Positions 17,441 through 26,480 of a DNA stretch of 64,000 nt are shown piece by piece. The notes under the pieces are model-generated. The model did no database searches and was not told the origin of the DNA. It saw nothing but the letters and a program-made list of their open reading frames with translations. This DNA comes from an uncultured beta proteobacterium (lineage in GTDB: Bacteria > Pseudomonadota > Gammaproteobacteria > Burkholderiales > Burkholderiaceae): NCBI GenBank assembly GCA_903892315.1, contig CAITHY010000058.1:1-64000 (forward strand). Direction: 5' to 3'. Within the stretch, counting starts at the first letter, position 1, and every line of letters starts with the position of its first letter. A program made the position numbers and the translations under genes.

Positions 17441-18104
17441 AATGGTTAGTTAGGGCTACACTTAGCTGGTGAATGAGATTTTTTCTAGCTCGCATTGCAT
17501 GCAGTTCTGAAAGGTCGGCAGCTTTTTTCTCATCCCCATTTTTAATTGCATCAGCAATGGCTTGATGTTCATCCCAGATAGCTGATCGTTGTGTGGACTG
17601 CAAAACGGCACCCATGACTCTTCGCAGATGAACCCAGTGTAAGTGAGCGCTTTTAGCAATTAAGGGATTTTCAGAGGCTTCATAAATCGCGCTATGAAAG
17701 GCCATGTCAGCATCGATTAATGCTCTAACATCCCCTCTTTCTGAAACAGCGCGTCCATTCTGAATTAAGGCAGGATCAATGACGCATTTCTTTTGCGCCG
17801 CTAGTTTTGCTGCTAGCGAGTCAAGCGCACCTCGAACTTCATATAGCTTGTCAATCCATTCAATATTCAATGCAGTAACTTGAACCCCCCTTCCTGGAGC
17901 GTCTTCGACAAAGCCATCATTTTTTAGCATGCGGAGAGCCTGTAAGACTGGTAAACGAGACACATTCATTTGCTCGGCAATTTCTTCCTGGGTAATTCTG
18001 GTGCCAGGAGGAAGTGAGCCGTCACTAATGGCGTCAAGGAGGGCTTTATAAACTGCCTCGACATAATCAGTTCTTGCTGGAAGTTTATTGAGTTGAGAAA
18101 GCAT
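17439..18104 (-). CDS. GntR-family regulator with FCD domain
   Basis: 221 residues: N-terminal GntR winged helix (PPGTRITQEEIAEQMNVSRL, about 35-60) and a C-terminal all-helical FCD domain containing the metal/ligand histidines (for example DADMAFHSAIYEASENPLI). FCD regulators commonly respond to organic or aromatic acids and repress adjacent catabolic genes. It is divergent from the Rieske oxygenase gene with an operator-like TGTATACA site between them, making it the likely local regulator of that cluster. Confidence 0.92.
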   Translation of the reverse strand: MLSQLNKLPARTDYVEAVYKALLDAISDGSLPPGTRITQEEIAEQMNVSRLPVLQALRMLKNDGFVEDAPGRGVQVTALNIEWIDKLYEVRGALDSLAAKLAAQKKCVIDPALIQNGRAVSERGDVRALIDADMAFHSAIYEASENPLIAKSAHLHWVHLRRVMGAVLQSTQRSAIWDEHQAIADAIKNGDEKKAADLSELHAMRARKNLIHQLSVALTNH

Positions 18105-18174
18105 GAATTTAGGGTTTGTAGGGTATTAAAAGCGAGTTTTACACAGTGCAGTTCTTGGAAAATCATTATATACT

Positions 18175-18184
18175 CTGTATACAG
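18175..18184. promoter_or_regulatory. Probable GntR operator CTGTATACAG
   Basis: A perfect 10-bp palindrome lies in the divergent gntR/Rieske region, with a further GTATAC at 18184-18189. TGTATACA-type sites are common for FCD-type GntR regulators. It sits 44 bp before the Rieske start codon, where bound repressor could block the promoter. Confidence 0.6.
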
Positions 18185-18228
18185 TATACGGAACACGCAA
18201 AATAGTCAAAAAACAGGAGACCCTAGTA

Positions 18229-19788
18229 ATGACAACAAAGCAAGAACAAGCGGAAAAGAAGGTTGGTGCATCAGCTGGATCGCCAGCAACCCCAAAGAAA
18301 TTGGTGCCATTTGGCGGGTATTACACCAATAAGGTCCCTGGCCACGATCCTGAGTTGACGGAAGTTGGCCCAGGTACTCCGATGGGTGAGTACATGCGTG
18401 GGTTTTGGCATCCCGTCTGCATGTCAATTGAGCTGACTGATACGCCACGTTTTTTGACAATCTTAGGTGAAGAGTTGGTAGCATTTCGGGATGGTAGCGG
18501 TAGCGTTGGTGTATTACATGCGCATTGCGTGCATCGTGGTGCCTCGCTGGAATATGGCTTGATTCAAGAACACGGGATTAAGTGTTGCTATCACGGTATG
18601 GTATTTGACGTAGACGGTACCTGTCTGAATGCCCCTTTCCCTAAGGGTGAGGAAGCTGAAGCTGAAAAATATGCTTGCTCAATTCAGCAAGGTGCTTACA
18701 AGGCTTTTGAAAAAAATGGTTTGGTCTTTGCTTATATGGGGCCACCAGATCAAGAGCCGCCATTTCCAGAGTGGGAAGCAGACTTTACTGTTGCAGAAGG
18801 TGACGAGTTAGTTCCTTATAGCAATTTCCAGCACTGTAATTGGTTGCAAGTACAAGATAATGCGGCTGATAATTTTCACACTGCCGAATTGCATGCCGCT
18901 AAGAACGTGGTAGGTGGGCATTACCAGGGCACTACTTTTGATGAGGTGGGTGCGCCAACCATGGAGGTGCATCCTGATATGCAATTCGTTCCGATTCATG
19001 GTGGACGAGGTCTAGCTTGCTCAGGCGCACGCCGTGTGAATAACGATAAATTGTTTATTCGCGTGCAGCATCAAGTACTGCCTAACTTAAGCCTACATGC
19101 CTATACATCTGAAGATGGATCCAATAAAAAATTGTTTAGCCGTTTCCACATTATTCGTTGGACTGTTCCAGTCGATGACTTTAATAGCAAGATGATTGGT
19201 TGGCGGGTAATGGGTCCTGGTATTGATACTCGCGGGATTGGTCAAAAGGAACTTGTTGGTTATGAGTCCATTGACTTCTTGGACGGTCAAGTTGCATTGC
19301 GTAGAGCTGAGCGCTTTAGTAAGCACACAATTAACGATATTGTAGAAATTCCCACAGATCACAGATCTAGATCTAACTACAAGATGGCTCAGTATGCGCC
19401 TGGTGACTATGAGGCGATCATTAGTCAGCGACCCATTGCAGTTCATGCTTTAGAGAATCCAACAAAGTTCGATGCAGGCCCTTATCTCTTTAGAAAAATG
19501 TTGCGCGATGCCGTTCGTGGATCCAATCCGGCGGCTACTGCAGAGGCATTTTCTGAGTGGCTAAAAGACGTTGGTGGGGCACCTAATAGCTATTGTTCTG
19601 GCAATGTATTCGAGCTGCCGATTGGCGCAACTACTGAAGAAGAAATTGCACAAAGACGCTTTGTTGCTAAGGGGGTAATTGCTATTTTGACCGAGAGTGA
19701 ACAATTCAAAGGCAAAGAACGTATTGAGTTTGTAAAGAGCAAGATGGAAGAGCTTGAGCAGACAGCTAAGGCCCAATTTAAGCATTAA
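18229..19788 (+). CDS. Rieske non-heme iron oxygenase, alpha subunit
   Basis: 519 residues. The Rieske [2Fe-2S] ligands are C100, H102, C119 and H122. The catalytic iron site is D214-x2-H217-x4-H222 in DNFHTAELH, the signature of ring-hydroxylating or demethylating oxygenases. No beta-subunit gene is nearby, so it is likely a homo-oligomeric (phthalate/vanillate-type) enzyme fed by the PDR reductase encoded next. It is longer than most members at the N-terminus, with a Lys/Glu-rich start. The substrate is probably an aromatic or cyclic acid, but the sequence alone does not settle this. A good ribosome binding site (AGGAGA) precedes the ATG. Confidence 0.92.
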   Translation: MTTKQEQAEKKVGASAGSPATPKKLVPFGGYYTNKVPGHDPELTEVGPGTPMGEYMRGFWHPVCMSIELTDTPRFLTILGEELVAFRDGSGSVGVLHAHCVHRGASLEYGLIQEHGIKCCYHGMVFDVDGTCLNAPFPKGEEAEAEKYACSIQQGAYKAFEKNGLVFAYMGPPDQEPPFPEWEADFTVAEGDELVPYSNFQHCNWLQVQDNAADNFHTAELHAAKNVVGGHYQGTTFDEVGAPTMEVHPDMQFVPIHGGRGLACSGARRVNNDKLFIRVQHQVLPNLSLHAYTSEDGSNKKLFSRFHIIRWTVPVDDFNSKMIGWRVMGPGIDTRGIGQKELVGYESIDFLDGQVALRRAERFSKHTINDIVEIPTDHRSRSNYKMAQYAPGDYEAIISQRPIAVHALENPTKFDAGPYLFRKMLRDAVRGSNPAATAEAFSEWLKDVGGAPNSYCSGNVFELPIGATTEEEIAQRRFVAKGVIAILTESEQFKGKERIEFVKSKMEELEQTAKAQFKH

Positions 19789-19804
19789 TAAAGGTATTAA
19801 AGGA

Positions 19805-19833
19805 GAAAGGCTGTACTTTCAGCCTTTCTTTTT
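19805..19833 (+). terminator. Terminator-like hairpin between oxygenase and reductase genes
   Basis: GAAAGGCTG (19805-19813) pairs with CAGCCTTTC (19820-19828), followed by TTTTT. It lies inside what is otherwise an operon, so it may reduce reductase expression relative to the oxygenase. Confidence 0.75.
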
Positions 19834-19852
19834 GATGGAGTGAGACAAAAAA

Positions 19853-20827
19853 GTGGTTGATAATAAATTGCTGCAATTAAAAATAAAACAAATCCGTCAA
19901 GAGGCTAGTGGAATTCATTCATATGAACTTGTTTCTGAAGATGGAAACACCTTGCCGCCATTTGATGCAGGTTCACATATTGATTTGCATTTACCTTCGG
20001 GCATCATCCGCCAATATTCCTTGAGCAATGATCCTGTAGAAGCCAATCGCTATGTAGTGGGCGTATTACTTGATGAGCAAGGACGTGGTGGCTCAAAAGA
20101 AGTTCATCAGGCACTCAGAGTGGGTGATTCCTTATTGACAAGTTATCCACGTAATCATTTTCAGTTAGATGAGTCCGCTAAAAAAGTAATTTTATTGGCT
20201 GGAGGTATTGGAATTACCCCTCTAAAGTCCATGGGGCATCGCCTGAAGTCCTTAGGTATCCCATTTGAATTGCATTACTGTGCACGCGCTCAAGAAAATA
20301 TTGCCTTTCCTCAAGAGCTTCAAAATTTATCCGATTCAGGCGAAGTTCAATTCCATTTCGATGGAGGCGTTCCCGGAAATGGTTTAAATATTACGGAAAT
20401 GATTAAGGGGCTTGAGGCTGGTGCGCACCTGTATTACTGTGGGCCAGTAGGATTTATGAAGGCGTGTGCTCAAGCTGCAAAAGAGCGCGGCGATCTTCAT
20501 GTGCATTTTGAGCACTTTAAAGCCCCGGAAAAAGAAGAAGGAGAAGTTCGATTTGAGTCGGATACTGGCGAGTTAGCTATTCAAATTCAGAGCACTGGTC
20601 AAAAAATAGCCCTCTCACGAGCGGAGTCTTTGATTGATGTTTTAGCCAAATTAGGGGTTGAGGTTTCGACCTCCTGTCAGTCGGGTTTGTGCGGCACATG
20701 CAAAACACGCTATATCAGCGGTGATGTAGAGCATGGGGACTGTATCTTGAGTGATGCTGAGCATGCGGAGTATTTAACGCCTTGTATCTCGCATATCAAA
20801 AGAGGAACATTGGTTCTCGATCTATAG
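19853..20827 (+). CDS. PDR/VanB-type oxygenase reductase (FMN, NAD, [2Fe-2S])
   Basis: 324 residues in the order flavin domain (RQYSLSND at about 60), NAD domain (LLAGGIGITPLKSM, about 115) and C-terminal plant-type ferredoxin with ligands C275, C280, C283 and C311. It passes electrons from NAD(P)H to the Rieske oxygenase encoded upstream. The start is GTG at 19853. The full set of cofactor motifs shows it is not broken. Confidence 0.93.
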   Translation: MVDNKLLQLKIKQIRQEASGIHSYELVSEDGNTLPPFDAGSHIDLHLPSGIIRQYSLSNDPVEANRYVVGVLLDEQGRGGSKEVHQALRVGDSLLTSYPRNHFQLDESAKKVILLAGGIGITPLKSMGHRLKSLGIPFELHYCARAQENIAFPQELQNLSDSGEVQFHFDGGVPGNGLNITEMIKGLEAGAHLYYCGPVGFMKACAQAAKERGDLHVHFEHFKAPEKEEGEVRFESDTGELAIQIQSTGQKIALSRAESLIDVLAKLGVEVSTSCQSGLCGTCKTRYISGDVEHGDCILSDAEHAEYLTPCISHIKRGTLVLDL

Positions 20828-20854
20828 ACCACATTTTCAATAGACCTTAATCCC

Positions 20855-21781
20855 TTGTCAAAATATCAAAAGATCTACGTATTAGGTGCAGGCGCAGTTG
20901 GCTGCTACTTTGGTGGCATGCTGGCACGTGCTGGACAAGATGTCACATTGATTGGCAGGTCAGAGCGGACTCAGGCCATCAATGAGTTAGGTCTTGAAAT
21001 GGACTGTAAATCCTTTCAAGAGGTCGTAAGTATTCAGGCCTCTGATGATTTATCTGTTATGAGGGATGCCGATCTAGTTTTACTAAGCGTGAAATCGTTA
21101 GATACAGAAAAAACCATTCAAGGTATAGCATCGATATTGCCCAGCCACGCAGTGATTCTCAGTTTACAGAATGGTGTGGCTAATGTGGATATCGCTACAA
21201 AATGGATTTCAAATCCAGTATATGCAGCGGTAGTCTATGTCGCTACGGGCATGGTTGGTCAAAGAACTATGAAGCATCACGGTAGAGGTGAACTCTATAT
21301 TGGTTCACTCCAGCCAGCCAAAGATCGAGATCAGGAAAATTTAGCGGCTATTTGGACGCTATTTGAAAGTGCAGATGTTCCTTGTTCTATAGCGCAACAA
21401 ATTAAGAAAGACATGTGGTTAAAGTTCTTAGTGAATTGCTCTTACAATGCTATTTCCGGAATTGGTCAGATGACCTATGGAGAGATGGTGCGTATTCCTG
21501 AGATCCTTCAGCAAATTCAACATATCACTGAAGAATTTTTAGCAATCGCTACAGCAGAGGGGGTTCTTATTTCCGAAGCAGAAGCTTTAGAAGCAAATGC
21601 TCTGATTGCCTCAACGATGGTCACGCAGCGTTCTTCAACGGCACAAGATTTAGCGAGAGGCAAGCAAACTGAAATTGATTTTTTAAATGGCTATATCGTG
21701 GAATTGGGCAAGAAGCATGGTGTTCCTGTGCCATATAACGAATCGATCTACGCCTTAATAAAAATGCTAGAGCACTCTTAA
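20855..21781 (+). CDS. Ketopantoate-reductase-family oxidoreductase
   Basis: 308 residues with the Rossmann motif GAGAVG (11-16), the two-domain 2-dehydropantoate 2-reductase layout, and the conserved helical region with KDMWLKFLVNCSYNAIS. The start is TTG at 20855 with a weak ribosome binding site, 27 bp after the reductase gene. Placed between oxygenase and SDR genes, it is more likely a catabolic 2-keto/hydroxy-acid reductase than the pantothenate enzyme, but genuine PanE activity cannot be excluded. Confidence 0.82.
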   Translation: MSKYQKIYVLGAGAVGCYFGGMLARAGQDVTLIGRSERTQAINELGLEMDCKSFQEVVSIQASDDLSVMRDADLVLLSVKSLDTEKTIQGIASILPSHAVILSLQNGVANVDIATKWISNPVYAAVVYVATGMVGQRTMKHHGRGELYIGSLQPAKDRDQENLAAIWTLFESADVPCSIAQQIKKDMWLKFLVNCSYNAISGIGQMTYGEMVRIPEILQQIQHITEEFLAIATAEGVLISEAEALEANALIASTMVTQRSSTAQDLARGKQTEIDFLNGYIVELGKKHGVPVPYNESIYALIKMLEHS

Positions 21782-21822
21782 GGTGTGTCGCTCTATAAAT
21801 GAAATTGGAGTATGAATAGTCG

Positions 21823-22626
21823 ATGAACACAATACATTCAAAACGGGATCGCGTTGCAGTTGTTACTGGTGGTGCACGTGGTATTGGCCTGGCAATAGGA
21901 CAATGGTTTTTAAATCATGGTTATCAAATTGCACTGCTAGATATCGATAAAGCAACACTGGATGCCACGATGAAAGCCTTTGGTGGATCTGTTGACGTGA
22001 TTGGCATTCATTGCGACGTATCTAAACCGAATGAGGTAGACCGCGCTGCTGAGAAAGTCATTGCCGCATTTGGTCATGTCAATGCCTTAGTCAATAACGC
22101 TGGGGTAGCGGTATTTAAGCCGGTATTTGAAACATCATTTGAAGAATGGCGCACTGTCCTCGGCACCAACTTAGATGGTGCTTTCATTTGCTCGCAAGTG
22201 TTTGGTCGATTGATTGTTGAGCTAGGTGGCGGTGCGATTGTGAATATTGCGTCCATTTCTGGTTTGAGGGCTAGCACTCTGCGGGTTGCCTATGGCACCA
22301 GTAAAGCTGCCTTGATTCAATTGACCAAGCAATATGCAGTCGAGCTAGGAAACTCCAATGTGCGCGTGAATGTGATTGCACCGGGACCAGTCGATACAGA
22401 AATGGCAAAGTTAGTTCATAGCGTGGCGATTCGCTCGGACTACTACGATACGATCCCATTGGGTCGTTATGGCACCCCTGAAGAGATGGCCAATACCGTT
22501 GGGTTCTTATGTAGCGATGAGGCAGCCTTCATTAATGGTCAAGTGCTTGCCGTAGATGGTGGATTTGAGGCGACTGGCGTTGGTTTGCCGACGCTGCGCC
22601 GCAATAATGAGCCCCCCAAGCTTTGA
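21823..22626 (+). CDS. Short-chain dehydrogenase/reductase
   Basis: 267 residues, classical SDR: TGGARGIG (15-22), NNAG, the serine in NIASISG and the catalytic YGTSK. The C-terminal part (YGTPEEMANTVGFLCSDEAAFINGQVLAVDGG) is the usual cap and dimer strand. It would oxidise a diol or hydroxy-acid intermediate of the oxygenase pathway, which is typical of cis-dihydrodiol or alcohol dehydrogenases in such clusters. Cofactor choice is not certain. Confidence 0.87.
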   Translation: MNTIHSKRDRVAVVTGGARGIGLAIGQWFLNHGYQIALLDIDKATLDATMKAFGGSVDVIGIHCDVSKPNEVDRAAEKVIAAFGHVNALVNNAGVAVFKPVFETSFEEWRTVLGTNLDGAFICSQVFGRLIVELGGGAIVNIASISGLRASTLRVAYGTSKAALIQLTKQYAVELGNSNVRVNVIAPGPVDTEMAKLVHSVAIRSDYYDTIPLGRYGTPEEMANTVGFLCSDEAAFINGQVLAVDGGFEATGVGLPTLRRNNEPPKL

Positions 22627-22754
22627 TAGACTGCTGGTTTTCCCTTGATTCATGGGGTTTTATTAAAATCTAGCGGTATATTAAGCACCAGAATAAAAAG
22701 CCCAATTCATGGGCTGTTGCTAAAGAGAATTGAAATTCATCCAATGGAGACAGT

Positions 22755-23768
22755 ATGACGTTTACAAGACGAGACTTTATTAAGCATGCTGGTATTGCGG
22801 CACTTCCTTTAGTGACGGGCAATACTTTTGCACAAAGTGCAGAATTTAATATGAAGTTTGGCAGTAACTTACCAGCCACTCATCCGCTCAATATCCATGC
22901 CTTTAAGATGGCATCGAAAATTAAGCAAGAAACTAAGGGACGAGTCGATATTCAGGTTTTTCCATACAACCAATTAGGCAATGACACTGATATGTTGTCG
23001 CAATTGCGCTCAGGTGCATTGGACTTTATGACTTTGTCACCATTGATCTTGGGTTCATTAGTCCCGCAGGCACAGATTAACGGTGTAGGCTTTGCATTTA
23101 AAGACTATAAGCAAGTTTGGGCTGCTATGGATGGTGAATTAGGGGCTTATGTTCGCCGTCAAATTGCTAATACGGGCACTATTTTTGCTTTCGATAAAAT
23201 TTGGGATAACGGTTATCGTGAAGTAACCAATAGCGTACGTCCAATCTACAAGCCAGATGATTTAAAAGGTATTAAGTTGCGTACGCCTCCTGGTCCAATG
23301 TGGGTGTCTTTATTTAAAGCGCTGGGCGCGGCGCCAACTCCATTGAACTTTGCTGAAGTGTATTCAGCATTGCAATCTAAAGTGGTTGATGGCCAAGAAA
23401 ATCCGTTGGCAATCATCTATACAGCAAAGTTGTATGAGGTTCAAAAATACTGTTCTATGACTAACCATATGTGGGACGGTTACTGGTTTATGGGCAATAA
23501 GAAATTGTTTGAACAGCTGCCACCGGATTTGCAAGCCATTGTTACTCGTAACGTTGCTGAATCAGCAATCTTGCAAAGAGCTGACGTACGCAAGATGAAT
23601 GATGGCTTACAGGCTGACCTGAAGGCAAAAGGAATGGCAGTCAATGACACCAATCCGGATCCATTCCGTGAGAAGTTAAGACAGGCTGGCTTCTACTCTG
23701 AATGGAAAGCCAAGTTTGGTGACGAGGCTTGGTCCTTGCTTGAGAAATATACGGGCAAACTAGCGTGA
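22755..23768 (+). CDS. TRAP transporter substrate-binding protein (DctP family)
   Basis: 337 residues. The N-terminus TRRDFIK followed by a hydrophobic stretch is a good Tat signal, so the protein is probably exported folded. The mature part is a TRAP extracytoplasmic receptor; KLRTPPGPMWVSLFKALGAAPTPL carries the region where DctP proteins bind the substrate carboxylate through Arg. It delivers a carboxylic acid to the fused permease encoded directly downstream. Location in the oxygenase cluster suggests that it imports the cluster's substrate. Confidence 0.92.
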   Translation: MTFTRRDFIKHAGIAALPLVTGNTFAQSAEFNMKFGSNLPATHPLNIHAFKMASKIKQETKGRVDIQVFPYNQLGNDTDMLSQLRSGALDFMTLSPLILGSLVPQAQINGVGFAFKDYKQVWAAMDGELGAYVRRQIANTGTIFAFDKIWDNGYREVTNSVRPIYKPDDLKGIKLRTPPGPMWVSLFKALGAAPTPLNFAEVYSALQSKVVDGQENPLAIIYTAKLYEVQKYCSMTNHMWDGYWFMGNKKLFEQLPPDLQAIVTRNVAESAILQRADVRKMNDGLQADLKAKGMAVNDTNPDPFREKLRQAGFYSEWKAKFGDEAWSLLEKYTGKLA

Positions 23769-25636
23769 GTTCACCAGCTTTAATGAACGAGGCCCCTTTT
23801 AAGGGGCCTTTCGGTAAGTGTGCCTCATGGCTTGAAACAATTGTTGCCACCGGAGTTGAGTGGGTGGCAGCCTGTTTAGTCTTGGCTTGTATTGGGATAC
23901 TATTTTCTGGGGTAGTGGGTAGGTATGTTTTGAACTCACCACTTGTCTGGTCTGATGAACTAGCTTCTATTCTATTTCTATGGCTCGCCATGATTGGATC
24001 GGTGATTGCCTTAAAGCGTGGTGAGCACATGCGCATGACAGCTTGGATTAGTAAGCTGAGTGATCAAAAAAAAATGTACTTTGAGTCGACTGGATTATTG
24101 GCTTGTCTACTCTATTTAGCAATCATCCTGCGACCTGCATATCATTTTGCACTTGATGAGTTGATTGTGACTACGCCTTCTTTGGAGATCTCAAATCTAT
24201 GGCGGGCTGCCGCTCTGCCAAGCGGCGTGATTCTGATGATGTTCTTCTGTTTATTTCGACTCGCTAGAATCGCTACTCTTAAAGTGATGCTTTTAAGTAT
24301 TGCGTCCTTGTCAGTTGCCTTTGCTATTTTCTACATCTGTTCACCAGCATTTGCCGGTCTCGGTAAATACAACCTACTGATCTTTTTTGTGGGGGTTGCA
24401 GGCTTTAGTATTTTTGCGGGGGTACCAATTGCCTTTGCATTTGGTCTGGGTACCGTAGCGTATTTAGGTTTGAGCACACATATGCCAATATCTGTAGTGA
24501 TTGGCCGTATGGATGAAGCGATGTCTCATATGGTCTTATTGGCGGTGCCACTCTTTGTCTTCCTTGGGCTTTTGATGGAAATGACTGGTATGGCAAGAGC
24601 CATGATTGCTTTTCTTGCATCATTGCTTGGACATGTTCGTGGCGGTCTTTCTTATGTATTAGTGGGCGCTATGTATTTAGTCTCTGGCATTTCTGGATCA
24701 AAGGCTGCGGATATGGCGGCGATTGCACCGGCCCTATTTCCAGAAATGAAAAAGACCACGCCTCCTGGCGAGTTGGTTGCCTTATTGGCTGCTACGGGTG
24801 CGCAAACAGAAACAATCCCGCCAAGCTTGGTGCTAATTACGATTGGTTCAGTTACTGGTGTTTCCATTGCTGCCTTATTTACGGGCGGCATGCTGCCTGC
24901 ACTGATATTGGCATTTATTTTGTGTATCTTGGTATGGTGGCGTAATCGTCACGTGCAGATTGCGCAGGTAGCCCGGCCAAAACCCGCCGAAGTATTCAGG
25001 CTCTGTTTAGTTGCATTCCCTGCGCTGGCGCTACCGTTTGTGATTCGTGCTGCAGTAGTGGAGGGTGTTGCGACTGCAACTGAGGTATCAACAATTGGTA
25101 TCGTCTATGGCGTGATTTGCGGCGTCTTGATCTATCGCCAATTCGATATCAAGCGTATCGTACCCATGTTGATTGATACGGCATCTTTATCTGGCGCTAT
25201 TTTATTGATCATTGGTGCCGCAACTGGAATGGCTTGGGGCCTTACTCAGTCAGGTTTCTCGCAAGTGGTGGCTCAGATCATGGCGGACCTCAATGGCGGC
25301 CCTCATTTATTCCTGTTTATTTCAATCATCGTATTTGTGATTCTGGGATCGGTACTCGAGGGCATTCCAGCAATTGTTTTATTTGGACCGCTTCTATTCC
25401 CGGTAGCCCGTCAGCTTGGCATTAACGATGTGCATTATTCCATGGTGGTAATTCTATCGATGGGTATTGGTCTCTTTGCGCCGCCTTTGGGGGTTGGCTA
25501 TTACGCAGCCTGTGCAATCGGGAAGGTGAATCCCGATGAAGGTGTAAGGCCCATCATTGGTTATCTGGTTGCTTTAGTGATTGGCACGTTGATTGTTGCA
25601 TTTGTGCCCTGGATTTCAACTGGGTTTCTATCTTAG
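23765..25636 (+). CDS. Fused TRAP permease DctQ-DctM
   Basis: 623 residues: a DctQ-like part with four helices (about 25-180; GRYVLNSPLVWSDELASILFLW is typical) joined to a DctM-like part with about twelve helices (about 200-623; GVPIAFAFGLGTVAYLG, SGSKAADMAAIAPALFP, ETIPPSLVLI). It is the Na+-coupled membrane component for the DctP receptor. The GTG start overlaps the dctP stop (GTGA); ATG at 23783 is an alternative. Codons 9-16 contain a terminator-like hairpin, discussed separately. Confidence 0.9.
   Translation: MSSPALMNEAPFKGPFGKCASWLETIVATGVEWVAACLVLACIGILFSGVVGRYVLNSPLVWSDELASILFLWLAMIGSVIALKRGEHMRMTAWISKLSDQKKMYFESTGLLACLLYLAIILRPAYHFALDELIVTTPSLEISNLWRAAALPSGVILMMFFCLFRLARIATLKVMLLSIASLSVAFAIFYICSPAFAGLGKYNLLIFFVGVAGFSIFAGVPIAFAFGLGTVAYLGLSTHMPISVVIGRMDEAMSHMVLLAVPLFVFLGLLMEMTGMARAMIAFLASLLGHVRGGLSYVLVGAMYLVSGISGSKAADMAAIAPALFPEMKKTTPPGELVALLAATGAQTETIPPSLVLITIGSVTGVSIAALFTGGMLPALILAFILCILVWWRNRHVQIAQVARPKPAEVFRLCLVAFPALALPFVIRAAVVEGVATATEVSTIGIVYGVICGVLIYRQFDIKRIVPMLIDTASLSGAILLIIGAATGMAWGLTQSGFSQVVAQIMADLNGGPHLFLFISIIVFVILGSVLEGIPAIVLFGPLLFPVARQLGINDVHYSMVVILSMGIGLFAPPLGVGYYAACAIGKVNPDEGVRPIIGYLVALVIGTLIVAFVPWISTGFLS
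23790..23811 (+). promoter_or_regulatory. Terminator-like hairpin inside the first codons of the TRAP permease
   Basis: AGGCCCC (23790-23796) pairs with GGGGCCT (23803-23809) around TTTTAA, followed by TT. It resembles the stem of a terminator for dctP, but the reading frame of the permease runs through it. It could lower permease output relative to the receptor or protect the 3' end of the dctP message. Confidence 0.55.
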
Positions 25637-25644
25637 ATTGCCTT

Positions 25645-25700
25645 AAGTATCGGTGAATCCACCAGAAAAGCAAACCCTCATCAGCCATGTTGAGGGTTTT
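25645..25700 (+). repeat. tRNA-tail/terminator repeat, copy 3 (truncated)
   Basis: Only the last part of the tRNA-like stretch remains: AAGT, GGTG, four bases, CACCAG (25645-25665) aligned without gaps to 35-55 of copy 1. GGTG/CACC can still pair. A perfect 9-bp hairpin follows, AAACCCTCA (25672-25680) with TGAGGGTTT (25691-25699). It separates two converging genes and has A/T tracts on both sides, so it can work as a two-way terminator. Confidence 0.7.
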
Positions 25701-25712
25701 ATCTCTTCCAGA

Positions 25713-26480
25713 TTATTTCTTAAGACGGTAACCGGTTCTAAAGATCCAAATGATAGTGGCAATTGATATTCCTAAAAAAGACATTGTCATTCCTAAGCTT
25801 ACCCAAAGCGGCACGTCCTCAGTGCCATAAAAGCTCCAGCGAAAGCCGCTAATGAGATACACAACTGGGTTGAGTAAGGCTACTTTTTGCCAGAAGGGCG
25901 GCAAAACAGAGATTGAATAAAAGCTTCCACCTAGGAAAGTCAGCGGCGTAATGATGAGCAGGGGTATCACTTGGAGCTTTTCAAAGCCATCCGCCCATAT
26001 GCCGATGATGAAACCAATCATGCTAAAAGTTATTGACGTGATCACCAAATAAAATAGCATCCATAAGGGATGATCTATTTGAAGTGGTACAAAAAAGGTA
26101 GCGGTAGCCAGAATGATTAAGCCCAAAATAATCGATTTACTTGCTGCAGCACCAACGTAGCCCATCACAATCTCTAATGGGGATATCGGCGCAGAGAGGA
26201 TCTCATAAATGGTTCCGCTAAATTTGGGAAAGTAAATTCCAAATGACGCATTAGAAATACTTTGTGTGAGCAGTGAAAGCATGATGAGGCCGGGCACGAT
26301 AAATGCTCCATAGGAGATCCCCTCCATCTGAGTCATACGTGAACCAATAGCAGATCCAAAAACAATAAAGTACAAAGAAGTCGATATCACAGGAGCAATA
26401 ATGCTCTGCATTAAGGTGCGTCGCGTTCTTGCCATCTCAAATTTATAAATGGCACGAACACCATAGTAATTAAGCTTCAT
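25713..26480 (-). CDS. ABC-2 type exporter permease (YadH-like)
   Basis: About 255 residues and six membrane helices of the ABC-2 family; [20 protein letters not shown] and [18 protein letters not shown] are typical of the YadH branch. I prefer the ATG at 26480, which overlaps the ATPase stop by 11 bases and has an AAGG upstream, over the TTG at 26504. The overlap indicates coupled translation with the ATPase. Homologues export drugs or cell-envelope compounds; the substrate here is unknown. Confidence 0.88.
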   Translation of the reverse strand: MKLNYYGVRAIYKFEMARTRRTLMQSIIAPVISTSLYFIVFGSAIGSRMTQMEGISYGAFIVPGLIMLSLLTQSISNASFGIYFPKFSGTIYEILSAPISPLEIVMGYVGAAASKSIILGLIILATATFFVPLQIDHPLWMLFYLVITSITFSMIGFIIGIWADGFEKLQVIPLLIITPLTFLGGSFYSISVLPPFWQKVALLNPVVYLISGFRWSFYGTEDVPLWVSLGMTMSFLGISIATIIWIFRTGYRLKK

